DNA from: Lumnitzera littorea | Taxonomy: Eukaryota > Streptophyta > Magnoliopsida > Myrtales > Combretaceae | Reading direction: 5' to 3' | DNA: 64,000 nt | Assembly: GCA_024138015.1 (NCBI GenBank) | Contig: JAMXBB010000011.1 | Span: 26,411,984 to 26,475,983 of the forward strand | Shown: positions 33,351-46,136 of the stretch, piece after piece | Layout of the letters: each line of letters begins with the position of its first letter | Numbering within the stretch: position 1 is the stretch's first letter | Notes under the pieces: generated by a model | What the model was told of the DNA's origin: nothing | Seen by the model: the letters and a program-made list of their open reading frames with translations, nothing else | Database searches by the model: none | Made by a program: the position numbers and the translations under genes

Positions 33351-33810
33351 ATGACATAATCCTCTAAAATAATAAATCATAAGGTCATCTAAGTGTAAGA
33401 AGTAATGGCTAATGAAATCATTAACTCCTAAAATAGAACACAAAACTAGCCAATAAGAATATTTAAGCTTCAATAGATAACATTTCAATAAATTTAGTCT
33501 ATATCGTAAAACACGGGTTTTAACGTCTAAAACGAACATCATCGTGTGAATATGCGTTCAAAAACGATGAAAAACGACTATAAATTCGTAAATATCGAAA
33601 ATAGAATGAAAAAGTTTTATATGATTAGCAATTAGGTTTAATCGAATAAAAACTAATAGTAATTTAAGTAGAATTAGATAAATAGATATTTAGAACCGTT
33701 AGTTAATTCAATTACTTATTATCCCTGTTATCTCGTAATGATTAGGTGATCCCGACGAGGACGGGGATCTTCTGGTCGATTATTATGACTAGAGCGAGTC
33801 GTCATAGTCG

Positions 33811-34628
33811 GTGAGTACTCCCAATAACTTTATACTTGTTTGTGCTTGTAGTTAGTACACTTAAATTGAATATTAATAACTTGATACATGGGGTTTCGGG
33901 ATATGCATGTGCTTAATATTGATTGATTACTGTGAGAAATATTGTTAAATACGATAATTGATGACTTGATTGTATGGTTGATTGTTACATGATTTGGATG
34001 GTTTGTGGATATTAGTTGATCGCCACATAACTTGACTTAATTATATTTGGCCTATCTTAAAGTAAAAGGCTCATGCATTACATTACTTATTCCGGCAGTC
34101 ACTTCACGTGGAGGTAAAGAGAGGCTTTACCGGGGTTGTTTATATATATTAAAGTGTTTCTGTATGGTGCACTCATACAACATGACTTTATCTGAACCTA
34201 TGGATTTACTAGGCGATGGAGATGCTAATTGTATGGTTAAGGGTCAAGTCTAAAGATCTCCGCTGTAAGGCGTGAGTGTAGATTGCGGGGGTTGCCTTAT
34301 TGCTAGGCTTGAGATTTTGTGTATTACTGGATTTTCAGAAATAAAAATGTATTTTTGTGAAATACAGAATTCAAAGTTATGGGTAAAAACCCAGGTGCTA
34401 GAGCTCGGTCGTGATTGGTGTCGATAAATCTCCAACTCTTATCTCGAAGGGCATTAAAATTCGATATTATATGCTGCACCGGTCAAATGCATATATTGTT
34501 TGGCATACTGCGTGTGCATGTATTCATGTGGTTGTAATAATTTTTTTGGTAACTTGTTTGCCAGTATAGTATGAGGGATAGCTCACTAAGCTTTTGTAGC
34601 TTACCTCTCAATAGTTTTTCTTTTACAG
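33811..34628 (+). other. Putative leader intron in the LTR at 31460
   Basis: A donor-like GTGAGT at 33811 and the acceptor-like tract TTTTTCTTTTACAG ending at 34628 bracket 818 bases. Similarly placed pairs occur in three other long LTRs of the window. Confidence 0.45.
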
Positions 34629-35055
34629 GTATTAGATATTTGGGCGTGGGTTAAGAGATGAGCATTAAGGCAAGTGCTGAGATGTTATAGAGGTTAGAAT
34701 TAGAGAGAAGTTGTTTAGTTCATGTGAAACTTTAAATGTAAATACCACTTATGTACTTAGATTTTTCAATCTTATTAAGTTTGGATTTTAAGTCTATGCT
34801 ACTTGATCTTATCATTTGGTAAGGGATACCGATTTTTTATAGTTCTGAGAAATTATGGGATATTGGACATTCATAGTTATTTATATTTATATGTTATAAC
34901 AAATTAATTACTTAAAAATAAGTAATCTTAGTAATTTATCATTTAGAGTCTTGCAATTTCTGACTTGCAAGGCGATTTTCATATCATGGGTGCACACGTG
35001 ACATGGAAATTTTCAAGCAATCCTACTAGGCCCCCTTTAGACTCCTAACAACCAG

Positions 35056-35283
35056 TGGTTGACGACTACTAAGTCGATGAGGTGTGAGGTAATGTGCCCA
35101 TCAATGCCTAGTCTGGCAGGCAGTGTAATTAGTCTTTTTGCTGGGATTGTTTTACCTTCAAAGCCTATGAGACTTCATGTTATGAGCAAAGTTATTCGTC
35201 TAGCTTGTCCTTTATTTGTTTGTAGGCCTAGAAGAAGAGTATATCGAGTGAGCTATGATAAAGGCATATTTTTCATGTTTTAA
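35056..35283 (-). pseudogene. T2 protease fragment
   Basis: The minus strand reads SLIGFEGKTIPAKRLITLPA, then RLGIDGHITSHLIDLVVVNH, followed across the solo LTR by SPYNAIL. The order IGFxG...LPxxxG...LVVxxxSxYNAILGRP is that of plant Ty3-type aspartic proteases. The catalytic DTG/DSG triad, expected upstream, is not seen; that part is lost at the boundary with the next LTR. Confidence 0.7.
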
Positions 35284-36700
35284 TGTGAAAATTAGAGAGA
35301 ATTATTATTGATTTTATAAAAATCATTAAGAAATGGTACTTAATTATTTTCATTTGGACATTTTAGGAATTAGAGGATTCAAAGTGGAAATACGGATGAT
35401 TTAGAGGAGTATTATGCAAACAAAGAGGCCCAAAATGAGTTATGGCACGATTGGAATTCAACACAGCCGGCTTATACTTACACCAGTGGCCTTTAGAGTT
35501 TATGCCGCCGGCTTTGAAGCTTACACCATCAGCTTATCAACTGACCTTCATTACAAAGAAGCCTAATGTGAGCCAACCCTAATTTTTCTTATAAATAGCC
35601 TTATGTTTCACCGTTTGAGAGACTTGTTTTTGGGAGATACACACTTTCCTTAGATTTAGAGAGTCGTAGAACAGTCATTAGATAGTTTTTGAAGAATTCT
35701 TCTATAGAATCACTTGGATCATTGAGAAGATTTTGCTTTGGAGACCAAGTTTTGGAGTTGCAATTGAAGTTTATCTTTTCTAATTACAAAATTGGTGACA
35801 TCTATTTTAATTATATTTATGCAATTCTGTTAATTATTCATGCTTTCAATTATGAATTTCCTTGCAATTTCAATTAGTAGTTACGCTTTTGTTTCAAATT
35901 CCATGGTTGGCTAAATTTATTTGTGGGAATTGATGAAACCCTAGATAGCTAAGATAATGATTGAATTCGTGTTATAGGATTAATAGATATAGGGATGATT
36001 CATGATTGCAATTTCTATGATTTCAATTATAGTTGTTTAATTGATTATAATTGTTAGAAACCCTAGTGATACGGGAGTTAATATAAGGTTTGATAGAAAT
36101 TTTTGGTTAATTTGATTAATTAATGTGGAAGTAAAGTTAATTGAATTAATTAGAAATTATCTAGAGATTAATGTGACGTTCGATGATTGATTAATCACTA
36201 AGACATTAGGAATAATTAATTTAGGACATTATACAATCATAGTATCGGGAGATATATGATTGTAATTTAGAGTCCACTGGTAATTGGAGATGTAGGAGCT
36301 GATTAATTAATTAGGGGTTTAAATTCTTAAGTTTTAAGGTATTATAATTTCACTTAAATGACCATATAGCTAATAATCTATATAACATGATAACAATTTG
36401 ATTTGCACAATTTAGGGTAGATTCTATTTTTCTCACAATTCTCAATTGATTGCTTAGTTTTAGAAATTATCTAGTTTTTTGCTTTTCGATAGTTTTAGTA
36501 TAATTATTAGATTAATTAATTTATTTTTTGTTACCTGAATATGGATAAGATTATCATAGGTTTAGTAATATTATAGTCTTTAAGGGATCGACAATCTTAC
36601 TTACTTTGTATTACTTGATTTTGACTTAGTATACTTGCTGGAGTATCCGCAATTTTATTTTTTATATATAGTTTAAGCGAATCAAGTTGCCATTGTCCAT
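35284..36700 (+). mobile_element. LTR and leader fragment of another retrotransposon
   Basis: It interrupts T2 between protease and gag. It shows a U3-like part, a TATA box CTTATAAATAGCC at 35589-35601, a GAGAGACTTG-type transcript start region, and a long leader ending in ATCAAGTTGCCATTGTCC (36678-36695), a worn form of the AAGTTTTTGGCGCCGTTGCC primer-site context of many plant Ty3 elements. The limits are approximate; no target duplication was fixed and no coding part remains. Confidence 0.55.
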
Positions 36701-37765
36701 CAATGTCTTAGGAACGTCGAAGTATCTTATTTTGGCATTTATAACCAAGTGGTTGATGTGAGGATAATGGATATCTATTTTGTCTTCTTCAATGAATGAT
36801 AACGTGATTGAAGTGCTCTAGATAAGCTCGGAGTGCTTCGTTAGGGTACTGATTCAAATTGTAAAGGGTAGATGAGTACCTGTGTGGTACTTTGCTACTT
36901 AGGAAGTATTGCTAAAATCTAGTAGCCAAATTGTTGAAAGAGCAAATGTAACTTTTGGGGAGTTGATTAAAACAGACTAGTACAGTCTTCGTTAAGGTAC
37001 TTGGATAGGCTTTGCACATTATTGTGTCGAAGAAGTTATGAAGGCTCATCATCATGCAGATGTGTGCTAGATGATCAATGGGATCATTAGTTTCGTCATA
37101 ATTGTTGAGGTGTAGGAGGTGTACGCCTTGTAGTAGGGTTTCTCCGTTGATGTTCATGATGAATGGGCTTTTGCTAGTAGCCACGCTTGATTGCCTTATA
37201 AAGGACTTAAGGCATTTTTGTTCGCGCGGATTAGATGCGCGACATATGTATTCATTGAGCTCCCAGTCGTTCATGCAGTCCAAGATTTTAGGCAACTGTT
37301 TAGCAGAGAGGGCTCTTTGAGCTATACTTGTTTTCGAATGAGTACTAAGGAGGTATGCCTTGCCGCAATTGTTGTTAAGATGTTTACATAGGTCTAGGAG
37401 TGGACATTGTTCATTAAGAATGACATTACGTAGGTGCATGAGGTTTAGGGGTGGTGTGGGTGAGCATCTAGGTCATCTGCTTTGGCAGTTGGAGAACTGG
37501 TAGTTGTGTCCTCATGGTGAACTCTATCACTAGGGTTTAGTTTTCCTTTTTGCTTTTGGGTGGTATTAAGTTGTTGTCTTATTGTGCATTTTCTTGTAAT
37601 ATTTCATCATTTGTCTCCATGAGTTGTTGGAGCATGGTTTTTACTTGGTCTATGTTTAGGGGTTATAGCTATGTTGGTGGTGGTGGTGGTGGGTTTGTGT
37701 TGGTTTGGTTACAATCGCTTGCAAGAGTTGAGAGTGGGTGTGTTTTTTTTGCTCTTTGCCATGGT
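36701..37765 (-). pseudogene. T2 gag
   Basis: The minus strand starts MAKSKKNTPT at 37765. The best open part is 37439-36912 (175 codons). It holds the capsid block NDPIDHLAHICMMMSLHNFF, then CKAYPSTL and FNQLPKSYICSFNNLATRF, the standard DPxDHLxxF...CxAFPxTL...WFxxLPxxSIxSFxxLxxxF order. A further shifted block (LNQYPNEALRAYLEHFN at about 36860-36810) matches the QxxxESLRxYxxRFN segment. Several stops and shifts are present. Confidence 0.8.
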
Positions 37766-37795
37766 GATAAGTTCATGTAAACGGTGGATGCCAAA

Positions 37796-38531
37796 TGGTG
37801 ATGGTGTGATTTCGGTGGTGTCTCCTGAGTCAACTTTAAGTAGTCCTTTGGCTATGGACAATTAAAAACCTACACAAAGTCCCTTCTGGTTGAGCTAATG
37901 AGGGCCTTTTGATGCTCAAGTTAGTAAGAAGGGAAAGGAGGTATAAGAAATGAAAGTGAGTTCCCAAGAGAAAGTGGAATGTTGTAAGTGTCGATTTTCT
38001 TACCTGGTGAACTAACTCTTATTTATAGGTTAGAGGTGCTTATTGTTGTTGACATGTAGTAGGCTATGATTAGCTAGTACGAGATTCAATGAGGCGGCAC
38101 TATCAGCACTCGATGGGATATCTTCCCTTCTACCGATCGTTAAAGGTTGGAGGGATGGGCCTGTCTTATCGTTAGTGGGTAGTAGTCACCCTAGTTTGGT
38201 GGTTAAGTAATAGCCTATATCATAAGAGGTCAATCAACATTAAATGAAGAGAGAGGAAGAGACCAAATAGTAGAGAAGGTTAGTTCTCGACTTCAAAAAC
38301 GTATGCCCCCTCTAGTTATGATCCTTGGAGAGAGAGGACACGAGCCTCCGGCGAGCACTATAGGTAGTAGTCGAATACATCGACAATGTTTGATGGTTTT
38401 CGAGTAGAACATAGGGTTAATGGGCCTTCGTGGTTTGGGCCAAGTTTCTTAACAATTTGTGAGGCATAGGCTGGGCATTCCGATGGGCTTAGGCCTTAGG
38501 TGTTTTGTATGGCAAGAATTAGCTATCAACA
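37796..38531 (-). mobile_element. 5' LTR of element T2
   Basis: Minus-strand TG at 38531-38530 to CA at 37797-37796, with a TATA box CTTATTTATAGG (plus) at 38018-38029. It pairs in layout with the T1 LTR at 3220-3871. Confidence 0.7.
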
Positions 38532-38829
38532 CACCTAAATCTTCCCTATACCTGTAGGGTATTCTTACACTTGTCTGAAACCTTATAAAGTTTTTCTACC
38601 TTATATCTAAAGCCCATCTACTCAACTAGTTATATTTGACTACAAGTGTGTTGATTGTTGAATGTTTTTGTGAAAAATCATTTTCATAGAAAAATTACTA
38701 ACCAAAGGCCTACATTTTCCCTAAAAAAAAAAAAAAAAAAAACTCTAAGATCTAACTCCATACATTTCAAATGACTCATAAACTCTTAGAATTACGTGAA
38801 CCATACTTTTAAAATGACTTTGGACTCTT

Positions 38830-39267
38830 TGTAAACCTTACAAATTTTATATTTTAGAGTTAGAGTTGAACTCAAAAAACGATGGATATTCCCTACACTC
38901 AATAAGATCAAAGAAATTAAAACCAATAAAATTTTAAATCAAAACTTTAAAAAGAACTCGACAATCTTAATCGCGTTTGAAAATCCTAAACCCAAAGTAT
39001 GCATAACCACAAATTAAATCCCAAGATTTGAAAATAAATAAATAAATTCTAAACCTTAGAGTTGTGAAACCCTAGATTAAAACTTAAACATAAAGAAAAC
39101 CTTAAATTAATACATTTAACTTGAATTATGTAATTTTATATAAACTCAATAATGAATGATTAGAGATAGTTTTAAATTAATCAGATTAAGTCAATTAAAG
39201 CAATTACTAGTATTGTATATTAGATATAAGGTAATCATAATACATAAGGGTGATTTGACTTAATTAG
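38830..39267 (+). mobile_element. Family A LTR remnant, first part
   Basis: It starts TGTAAACCTTACAAATTTTA, like TGTAAACCTCACAAATCTAG at 31460, followed by the same AAACCCTA/AAACCTTA-rich U3. It is interrupted by element 1 at ATTAG and resumes at 48763. Confidence 0.6.
39263..39267 (+). other. Target-site duplication ATTAG of element 1 (left)
   Basis: ATTAG here and at 48763-48767 flank element 1 exactly. Confidence 0.9.
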
Positions 39268-40189
39268 TGTTGCGGACTGGAGCTAAGAATAGATAATACC
39301 AATCATAGGGATGGGTCCAAGTATGCTAAAAGCTTGAAATGGGTAATGCAAACGCATGAGAGAATGGAAAAAGGAAAGAAATAAGTAAACCCACGAATAG
39401 TTCCAAAGGATAAGACGCATCAGTGGAACTTTTGAGAACTCATAGTGTAACTCAATATGATGCATAAGTTGGTTTGGTGAGGTTACTCGCCACCTAGCCT
39501 TACTTAAGGGTTAGGATAAGAGTGAAATGAAAGTAAATAAGCTAACGAGAGTAATGTTCACAAAAGGAATATTTAGCATATTAATGATAAGATGTGCTTG
39601 TGGCTACATGTACAGTAGGTATTTATACTGGAGAATTTAAGGCAACTTACCTAAAAATGGAAAAGACATAAAGGGTATTGTCCCAAAGAAGTAATGTACA
39701 AAGTATACAAAGGATAAAAATGAATATTCAAGGGAAATAATGATTAGTGTAGCAGATTCTTCATGTGGTTCGAGACATGTAGTAGTGATGTATTAGTGAT
39801 GTTATTGAAGGATGTAGACAAAGCAGTATGACTTAGTTGGGTAGCCGAACAGGAGTGTTGAGTAGGTATGGATTCATTTGAATAGGTGCAACTAATGACT
39901 TGTAGGATCTCTTGGCTTCTCTACATCATTGTTGCCAAGCTATGAATTGGCTCGGGCATGTTAGGCAAGAGTGAGTGAAAGGGTCGGTCTGTCAGTAGAA
40001 CAATGGTCCATTCAGCAAACAACCTCTAAGAGACAAGAAGTTACACGGCTCGGCATTAGGATTTGGTTGGCAGTCATAATCAGTTCGGCTTCAGTAGGAG
40101 TCGGTTGGAATAGGAGAACTCACTACATCAGACCTTTAAGGCCTCAGGCTTGGCTACAAGTTAGGGGTATAGTAGCTTGATTTCCATCA
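39268..40189 (-). mobile_element. 3' LTR of element 1
   Basis: 922 bp, plus-strand ends TGTTGCGGAC and TTTCCATCA. A TATA box (GTATAAATACC on the minus strand) lies at 39621-39631. It is homologous throughout to the right LTR once the nested insertion is removed. Confidence 0.9.
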
Positions 40190-40201
40190 TTTCCTCCTAG
40201 T
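40190..40201 (-). other. Polypurine tract of element 1
   Basis: CTAGGAGGAAA on the minus strand directly precedes the TGATGGAAATC start of the 3' LTR. It is the expected primer for plus-strand DNA synthesis. Confidence 0.75.
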
Positions 40202-40204
40202 TGA

Positions 40205-43200
40205 TTTGGATTTAGGATCAAATTTAATTGATTTTCATCCAATGTTCCTTCAAGGCGATAGGGACTGAAGTCGGCAACATTGAAAGTTTCGAAAACACCA
40301 GTCTTTTGGTAGCTCCAGTTTGTTAGCATTGTCATTGACCTTCTGTAGGATTTTAAAGGGGCCTTCGGCTCGAGTAGACAGCTTGTTCCTTCTCTTGTTT
40401 GGGAACCTCTCCTTGCTCAAATGTAACCATACCAAATCTTTGGGTTGAAATTGTACTAACTTCCTTCCCTTGGCCTTTTTCGGCATTCTTCTAGTAGCTT
40501 GGTCAATTTGTTGAGTAACCTTATCATAAATGAACTATAAGGATCGGGCTAGGGCTCTAGCTCTTGCATTAGGATCTTCTTGCTTAGACATGGGTATAGG
40601 GGTGTGGTCGAGGGGCAATTTGAGGTTAAAATTATAAACGATCTTGAAAGGAGTCTTCTTGGTGGTGTCATGCTTTGTTTGGTTGTAGGCGGATTCCACC
40701 ACGGGTAGACAGACATCCCGATCGGTGATCCTAAAGTGCAATTGACTACCTTTATTTGGTCGTTAGTTTAGGGTTGACAAGAAGTGCTGAATGGTAGTTC
40801 AGTCCCCATCCGTCGCCTCAAGGTCCTCTAGAAATGGCTTAAGAACTTGGGATCTTTGTTGGAAACTACACTTCTTAGCACATTTGTAACCGAACAATCT
40901 CTTGCAAGAAAAGAGAAGTAATAGCTAAAGCATCATTAGTCCTAGAGCAAAGCATAAAGTGCGCCATCTTATTGAATCTATCCACGACAACCATTACGGA
41001 TTCTTTGCCTCAAGCTGCTCTTGGTAATTCGAAGATAGAGTCCATACTCAATTCAGTCCAAGGTCTAGTTGAGATAGGAAGAGGCATTGCCTTCCCTTGC
41101 TCGGCTCTGCTCTGCTCGGCTCGGCATTTGGCCCTCTTACACACAGTACAACCCTCAATAATTCAGTGCATATCTAATCTCATTCTCAACGAAAAGAAGC
41201 GCCTACTTAGTACCTCATATGTCCTTCTTTCCTTAAAATGTTCGAAAAGCCCTCCACTGTGGGCTTCCTTGATTAGTAACTCTCTTAGTGAGCAGGTCGG
41301 TGTACATAATTTTCCACTTTGATATAAGTATCCATCTTCTACATGATATTCGTCTATTGTTCTTCCATCGGTATAATGCCTAAGCATGGGCCTAAAATTT
41401 AGGTCTTGTGGATATTGTTCTTTAATACTCGCAAACCCGAACAACTTAGTCTGCAGTTCGATTAAGAGCGCATGTCTTCTTGAAAGAGCATCTACAACTA
41501 TGTTTCTCTTTGCGTGCTTGATTTTATTACAAAATTGAAACCCTTAAGGAACTCAACCCACCCTGTCTATCACTTCAATAACTTGGTTTGACTTTAGAGG
41601 TGCCTTAAGGATTCATGGTCAATATAGACAACAAACTCTCTCAGTAATAGATAACGCTGCTATACTTGAGTGCTCGGATGAGTGCTAAGAGTTCTTTATC
41701 ATATACAGAGTAGTTCAATTGAGGTCCTCTAAGCTTCTTATTATGGTAGGCAATTGGTCGGCCTTCCTGCATTAGGACAACACCTATGCCAATGCTTGAC
41801 ATGTCACATTCTAGCTCGAATATCTTCTTAAAGTCGGGTAAAGCTAGTACAAGTGCAGAAATCAATCTTTACTTCATCTTGGCAAAGCTCCTTTCCTTCT
41901 TTTCTCCCCATCTGAATTAGATGTTCTTCTTCATTAGTTCGATAAGGGGTGCGGCTATGGTGTTGAAATTCCTTATAAATCATCTATAGAAGGATGCTAG
42001 TCCGTGGAAACTTCTCACTTCGGCACAAGTGGTCGGAGTTGGTCACTCGACAATTGATTGAATCTTCTCATCATCCACTTGTACGCCTCCTCCGCTAACT
42101 ACATAGACTAGAAACACCACTTCCTCTTAGCAAAAACAACACTTCTTTAGATTGCCGAATAACCTTTTAGCATGAAGCACATCTACTACGACATGGAGAT
42201 GTTTACTGTGACTCAGCATGTTGGCTTTGTATACTAGGATGTCATTGAAGTACACCACAACACACTTCTCGATCATGTTTCTTCGCACATAGTTCATTAG
42301 TCACATGAAAGTACTAAGGGCATTCAACAAGCCGAATGGCATTACCATCCACTTGTAGAGTCCATGCTAAGTTTTGAATGCAATCTTCCACTCATCTGTT
42401 GGCCTCATCCGAATCTAATGGTAGTTAGACTTCAAGTCAATCTTGCTAAAGATTTGAGCTCAACTCAATTCATCTAGCATATCATCTAACCTAAGGATGG
42501 GATACTTGTATTTGATTGTGATCTTGTTTACGGATCAGTTGTCAACACACATTCGCCATGTACCATCCTTTCTTGACACTAGGAGTGCCTGAACAGCATA
42601 AGTACTGATACTCTCCCTTACATAACTCGTCTCTAGGAGTTTATTAACTTGTCATTGAAGTTCAGAAGCTTGCTTAGGATTCATTTGATAAGCTGGCTTA
42701 TTCGATAAGGCGGCCTCGAGTATTAAGTCAATGCAATGTTCTATACTTCGAACAAGGGATAATCCTTCAAGCAACTATTCAGTAACTCCTTTACTTTCAG
42801 GGGTAGTTTACCCCGCTTCCTCAACTCTAATAATCACCTGACTTACATGAAGGTTGGTTCATCGACTTTAATAGCCTTTCAAAGCTCAATTCTACTCATC
42901 ATTAGAGTCTTCTTTGACCCTTGAGCAAGTTTAGCTTGCAATTTGCTAACTTGACTCAATGGCATAAGGTTTAGTGTAATCTTCCTTCCATCCTTCTCGA
43001 ACACATAAGTGTTCCTAAAGCTAAGGTTTAACCTTGGCCATAAAGCCAAGGTCATAACCCTTCAATTATAAAGCCAAGGTCGACCAAGTGGCACATGTGA
43101 AGCGCACATGGGTAGTACGTCATAGAGGATCTCGTTAGAATAATTCTTAATAGTGATCGACAATAATACTTGCCATGTGACATGTCACGCTCCCTTCTCA

Positions 43201-44900
43201 TTCAGCTAGTACAACTTGTACAGCTTTGGGTATGGGATAGTTAGCAATTTCAATTGCTTGATTATGTTAGTGGATGCCACATTGGTGCAGCTACCACTAT
43301 CTATGATGATTGTACACAATCGATCATTCACTTTGTAGGTAATATGAAATAAATTCTCTCTTTGTTCCTCCTCATGTGAAGTTCCTAAACCCTTCGTACA
43401 TCGGATAACTAGGATTAACTGATCCAAGTTCTCAAAAAACACATCTTCCTCAATCAGGTCAGCATTTACATCTACCTTTTCTTTCACTTCTTTCTCCTCA
43501 AGTTCCTCATTCGTGCTATCTACTTCGACCTCTAGTGCATCTCCCTTAATAATCATGGTCCTTTTGTTCGGACACTTAGCGGCCATATGTCTAAACCCTT
43601 AGCACTTGAAGCACTTGATTCGGTTTATCTTCCTTCTAAATCCTTACCCCTTCTCATATGTTCAAGTTGGCATGTCACCTTCAAGTTCGCCTTTTTGTGT
43701 AGTCCTCACAGTTGTTCATCTGGTCGCTTTGGTACTTAGCCGACCTTGGTAGCTTCCCTAAATAGGTTAGCTTGATTGAATAGGTTGGCTAGTTGGCATT
43801 CTTCTCGGCATTTGTTTTTTTTTTTTTCCTTTCTACTCATTGGGCTATTTGTATAGCCTCATCCATTCTAGTAAATTGCTGGAGTTCCATAATGTCTCGA
43901 ATATCATTCTTCAAATTAATAAGGAACTTGAAGACTGTTCGCGCTAATAGCTCTTCTACTTTACAACGAATCATGAGCATTTCGAGCTCTTAAACATATT
44001 CAGCAACAGTTTGGCCTCTTTGTCTCAACTCTTGAAATAGAGCAAAAGTATCCTATAAGTAGGTTTCCGGTACAAATCTGTTTCTGAGTATTCTCGTCAT
44101 CTCAAGCCAAGTATTAATCTCTCGATGTCTTTCTTGTCGTCTCATGACTTGAAAGTTCTTCAACCACATGGCAACATATCCTATAAACTCAACAATAGTA
44201 GTTCTCACCTTCTATTGGTCTTCATATTAGTAATAGTCAAAGACTCTCTCAACTTTCTACTGAAACTTAGAATCTGGAGCTTTACATGGTTAGCAGCTTA
44301 TGGTGCTCTAACTTGCTCTTCTTCTTCTTTGTACTCTTCTTCTTCAACATCATCCAACTCTCCTAAGTCAATCCTTCTTCTTTCTCATCTACTTACTCCT
44401 CCACCTCGAACTTGTTGATTTGGGTTCTATCCATTAGCAAGTCGAACAACTTATGGGGTGTTTTGTATGGTCTCAGTAAGTTCATAGGCCAATACATGAA
44501 CTGGTTTGGTTAAAACAACTAAGAGGTTAGCCACCTCATCAAGTCCCTCATTTGTACTTTTGGGGATGCCTTGGGATTGTTGGCCATAAGGATAACACCA
44601 CTATTGTCATTCTTAATACCGACATTAACACTTAAGTTTGTCATTTTACTCAACAAACTTGATTTCAATCTTTCGATTTAAGCTACAACTGACACTATTT
44701 CTCTAAATCTAACAACTCAGCACAATCCTTATACTAGCAGCCAATTATGCCGCAACATAGTAACAACACTGATGAATAATCCGCTAACTCGGAACTTGCT
44801 CTGTTATCGGATTTTCGAAACATGGCAAAACAGAGTAGACACGAAAAGCAACCACTTCTACTAAACTTTTACTCAACTTAGACACATTACTATAAGAAGC
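40205..44900 (-). pseudogene. gag-pol of element 1 (inactive)
   Basis: Order on the minus strand: degraded gag (44900 to about 43600); a CCHC knuckle with an in-frame stop (CFKC*GF.HMAAKCPNK, about 43610-43560); protease with an intact DSG (IIIDSGSCTNVAS, about 43320-43255); reverse transcriptase around 42830-42100, whose active site reads YFNDILVY (42262-42230) instead of YFDDILVY; RNase H 41865-41640 (ELECDMSSIGIGVVLMQEGR, then IAYHNKKL...YDKELLAL); integrase zinc domain 41444-41110 (VCKRAKC at its end); integrase core with PWTELSMD (41060-41030) and a later QIKVVN where QTEVVN is expected; and a C-terminal HLSKERFPNKRRNKL domain (40420-40370). The active-site Asp-to-Asn and Glu-to-Lys changes would each abolish activity. 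Confidence 0.88.
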
Positions 44901-44938
44901 ACTACTTCACAAATCATAAACACAACTTACCTAACGAA

Positions 44939-44957
44939 ACCTTTGCTCTAATACCTA
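44939..44957 (-). other. Primer-binding site of element 1
   Basis: The minus strand reads AGGTATTAGAGCAAAGG immediately after the 5' LTR end, one or two changes from TGGTATCAGAGC, complementary to initiator tRNA-Met. Confidence 0.8.
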
Positions 44958-45087
44958 GATGTTAGGGACTAGAGCCAAGAATAGACAAGGCCAATCGTAG
45001 GGATAGGTCCAACCTTACCGAAAGCTTAAAATGGGTAATGGAAACGTGCGAGAGAATGGAAAAAGGAAAGAAATAAGCAAACCTACT

Positions 45088-46098
45088 GCAGATACCCCAT
45101 TTTTGCCCATATACCCCCCCCCAAAGGATCTTAATTTAGAAAAATACAAAAAAATAGAAAATTAAGAAAACCTAAAAATAAATAATAAGAAAATTTAGAA
45201 AAAAAAAATGAAAGTTAGAAAAATACAAAAATAGGGAAAAGCACAAAAAATAATAAATTTAGAATAAATCACAAAAATATAAAATTTAGAAAAAAAAAAT
45301 ACAAAAAAAGAAAAGTAGATGATTTAAGAAATTTAGAAAATGATAAATCCTTTAGATAGTTTAGTAGGATATATTTTTTTTTAATAAAAAGAGAGTCATT
45401 GGGTCTAAGCTTAGATTTGAACTTAGCTCAGGCCGATTTTGTTCATATGTGTAATTTAATTGCACATATGAACAAAGTATAGGCCAATGGCTTGATGGTA
45501 AACTACATACATAAACACAAAGCAGACCCAGGTTTGAATCTCACTAAAGGCACAAAAATGCCTTTTGTTTTTCTAAAAAATACATTTGCCACTGTCAAAA
45601 TATTACTAAGCCACGTCCCAGTTTTGACACGTAGTACTTTATGGACGAATCACATTACACATGCATGTCAACCACACGGCATGACACTTGTTAGATACAT
45701 AACCGACATGTGGTGTGACGCATCAATCGGCCATGTATCATTTTGGACACGTGACATTTTTTCATTGGACCTCACAACTGACGTGGCGTCATGTTGACAC
45801 TATGTCAGCACTTTTCTTTCTCTTTCTCCCCATTTCTCGCTTTTTCCCTAAACTTTTCTTGCACATTCCATCTTTAGTCAATCAACTTCAGCATATGGTG
45901 AAATTGCAAAATAGGCATATCCTATTATGAATTGAATCCAAAACTAGGGTTGGATTCATCCATTAACTCATTCAAATCAGGATTCAAAAATGGAAAAAAG
46001 GTTGAGATTTGGGGGGGGGAGGTTTGTCCATTTTTCAAAAGGGTTGATTCATGAGGTAGGTCCACTTTTAAAAAAAAAGAAACAACATAGCTCACATT

Positions 46099-46136
<38 letters not shown>

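Larger units (their letters stand above)
31460..35050 (+). mobile_element. Solo long LTR (family A) inside T2 protease
   Basis: This 3591-bp stretch starts TGTAAACCTC, ends GACTCCTAACA, and is flanked by the perfect duplication ACCAG. Its 3' third is the inverted counterpart of 60273-61550 and 24700-26000. It contains a TATA-like GGATATAAATAC at 32111-32122, a CT-rich leader at 32340-32600, a 28-bp tandem repeat at 33243-33350, a donor-like GGTGAGTACT at 33810-33819 and an acceptor-like TTCTTTTACAG ending at 34628. The 137-codon hydrophobic frame at 33129-33542 (minus) runs through the tandem repeat and is not a gene. No coding region. Confidence 0.88.
30790..38531 (-). mobile_element. LTR retrotransposon T2, truncated and twice interrupted
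   Basis: This is a single minus-strand element, read from its 5' LTR at 38531-37796 through gag (37765 to about 36700), protease (35283-35056) and the beginning of reverse transcriptase (31459-30919). It is interrupted by an LTR fragment at about 35284-36700 and by a 3.6-kb solo LTR at 31460-35050. The LTR is 736 bp, begins TGTTGATAGCT and ends CACCATCACCA, with a TATA box at 38030-38016 (minus). The sequence after the LTR, TTTGGCATCCACC, resembles the TTTGGCGCCATC typical of this group. It is the same family as T1 at 3220. Everything after the start of reverse transcriptase is missing. Confidence 0.75.

Noticed and set aside
33129..33542. 137-codon hydrophobic minus-strand frame
   Set aside because: It is produced by AT-rich sequence and a 28-bp tandem repeat within a solo LTR.
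43793..45930. Several plus-strand frames of 60-100 codons
   Set aside because: They are complements of element 1 gag or lie in the solo LTR.
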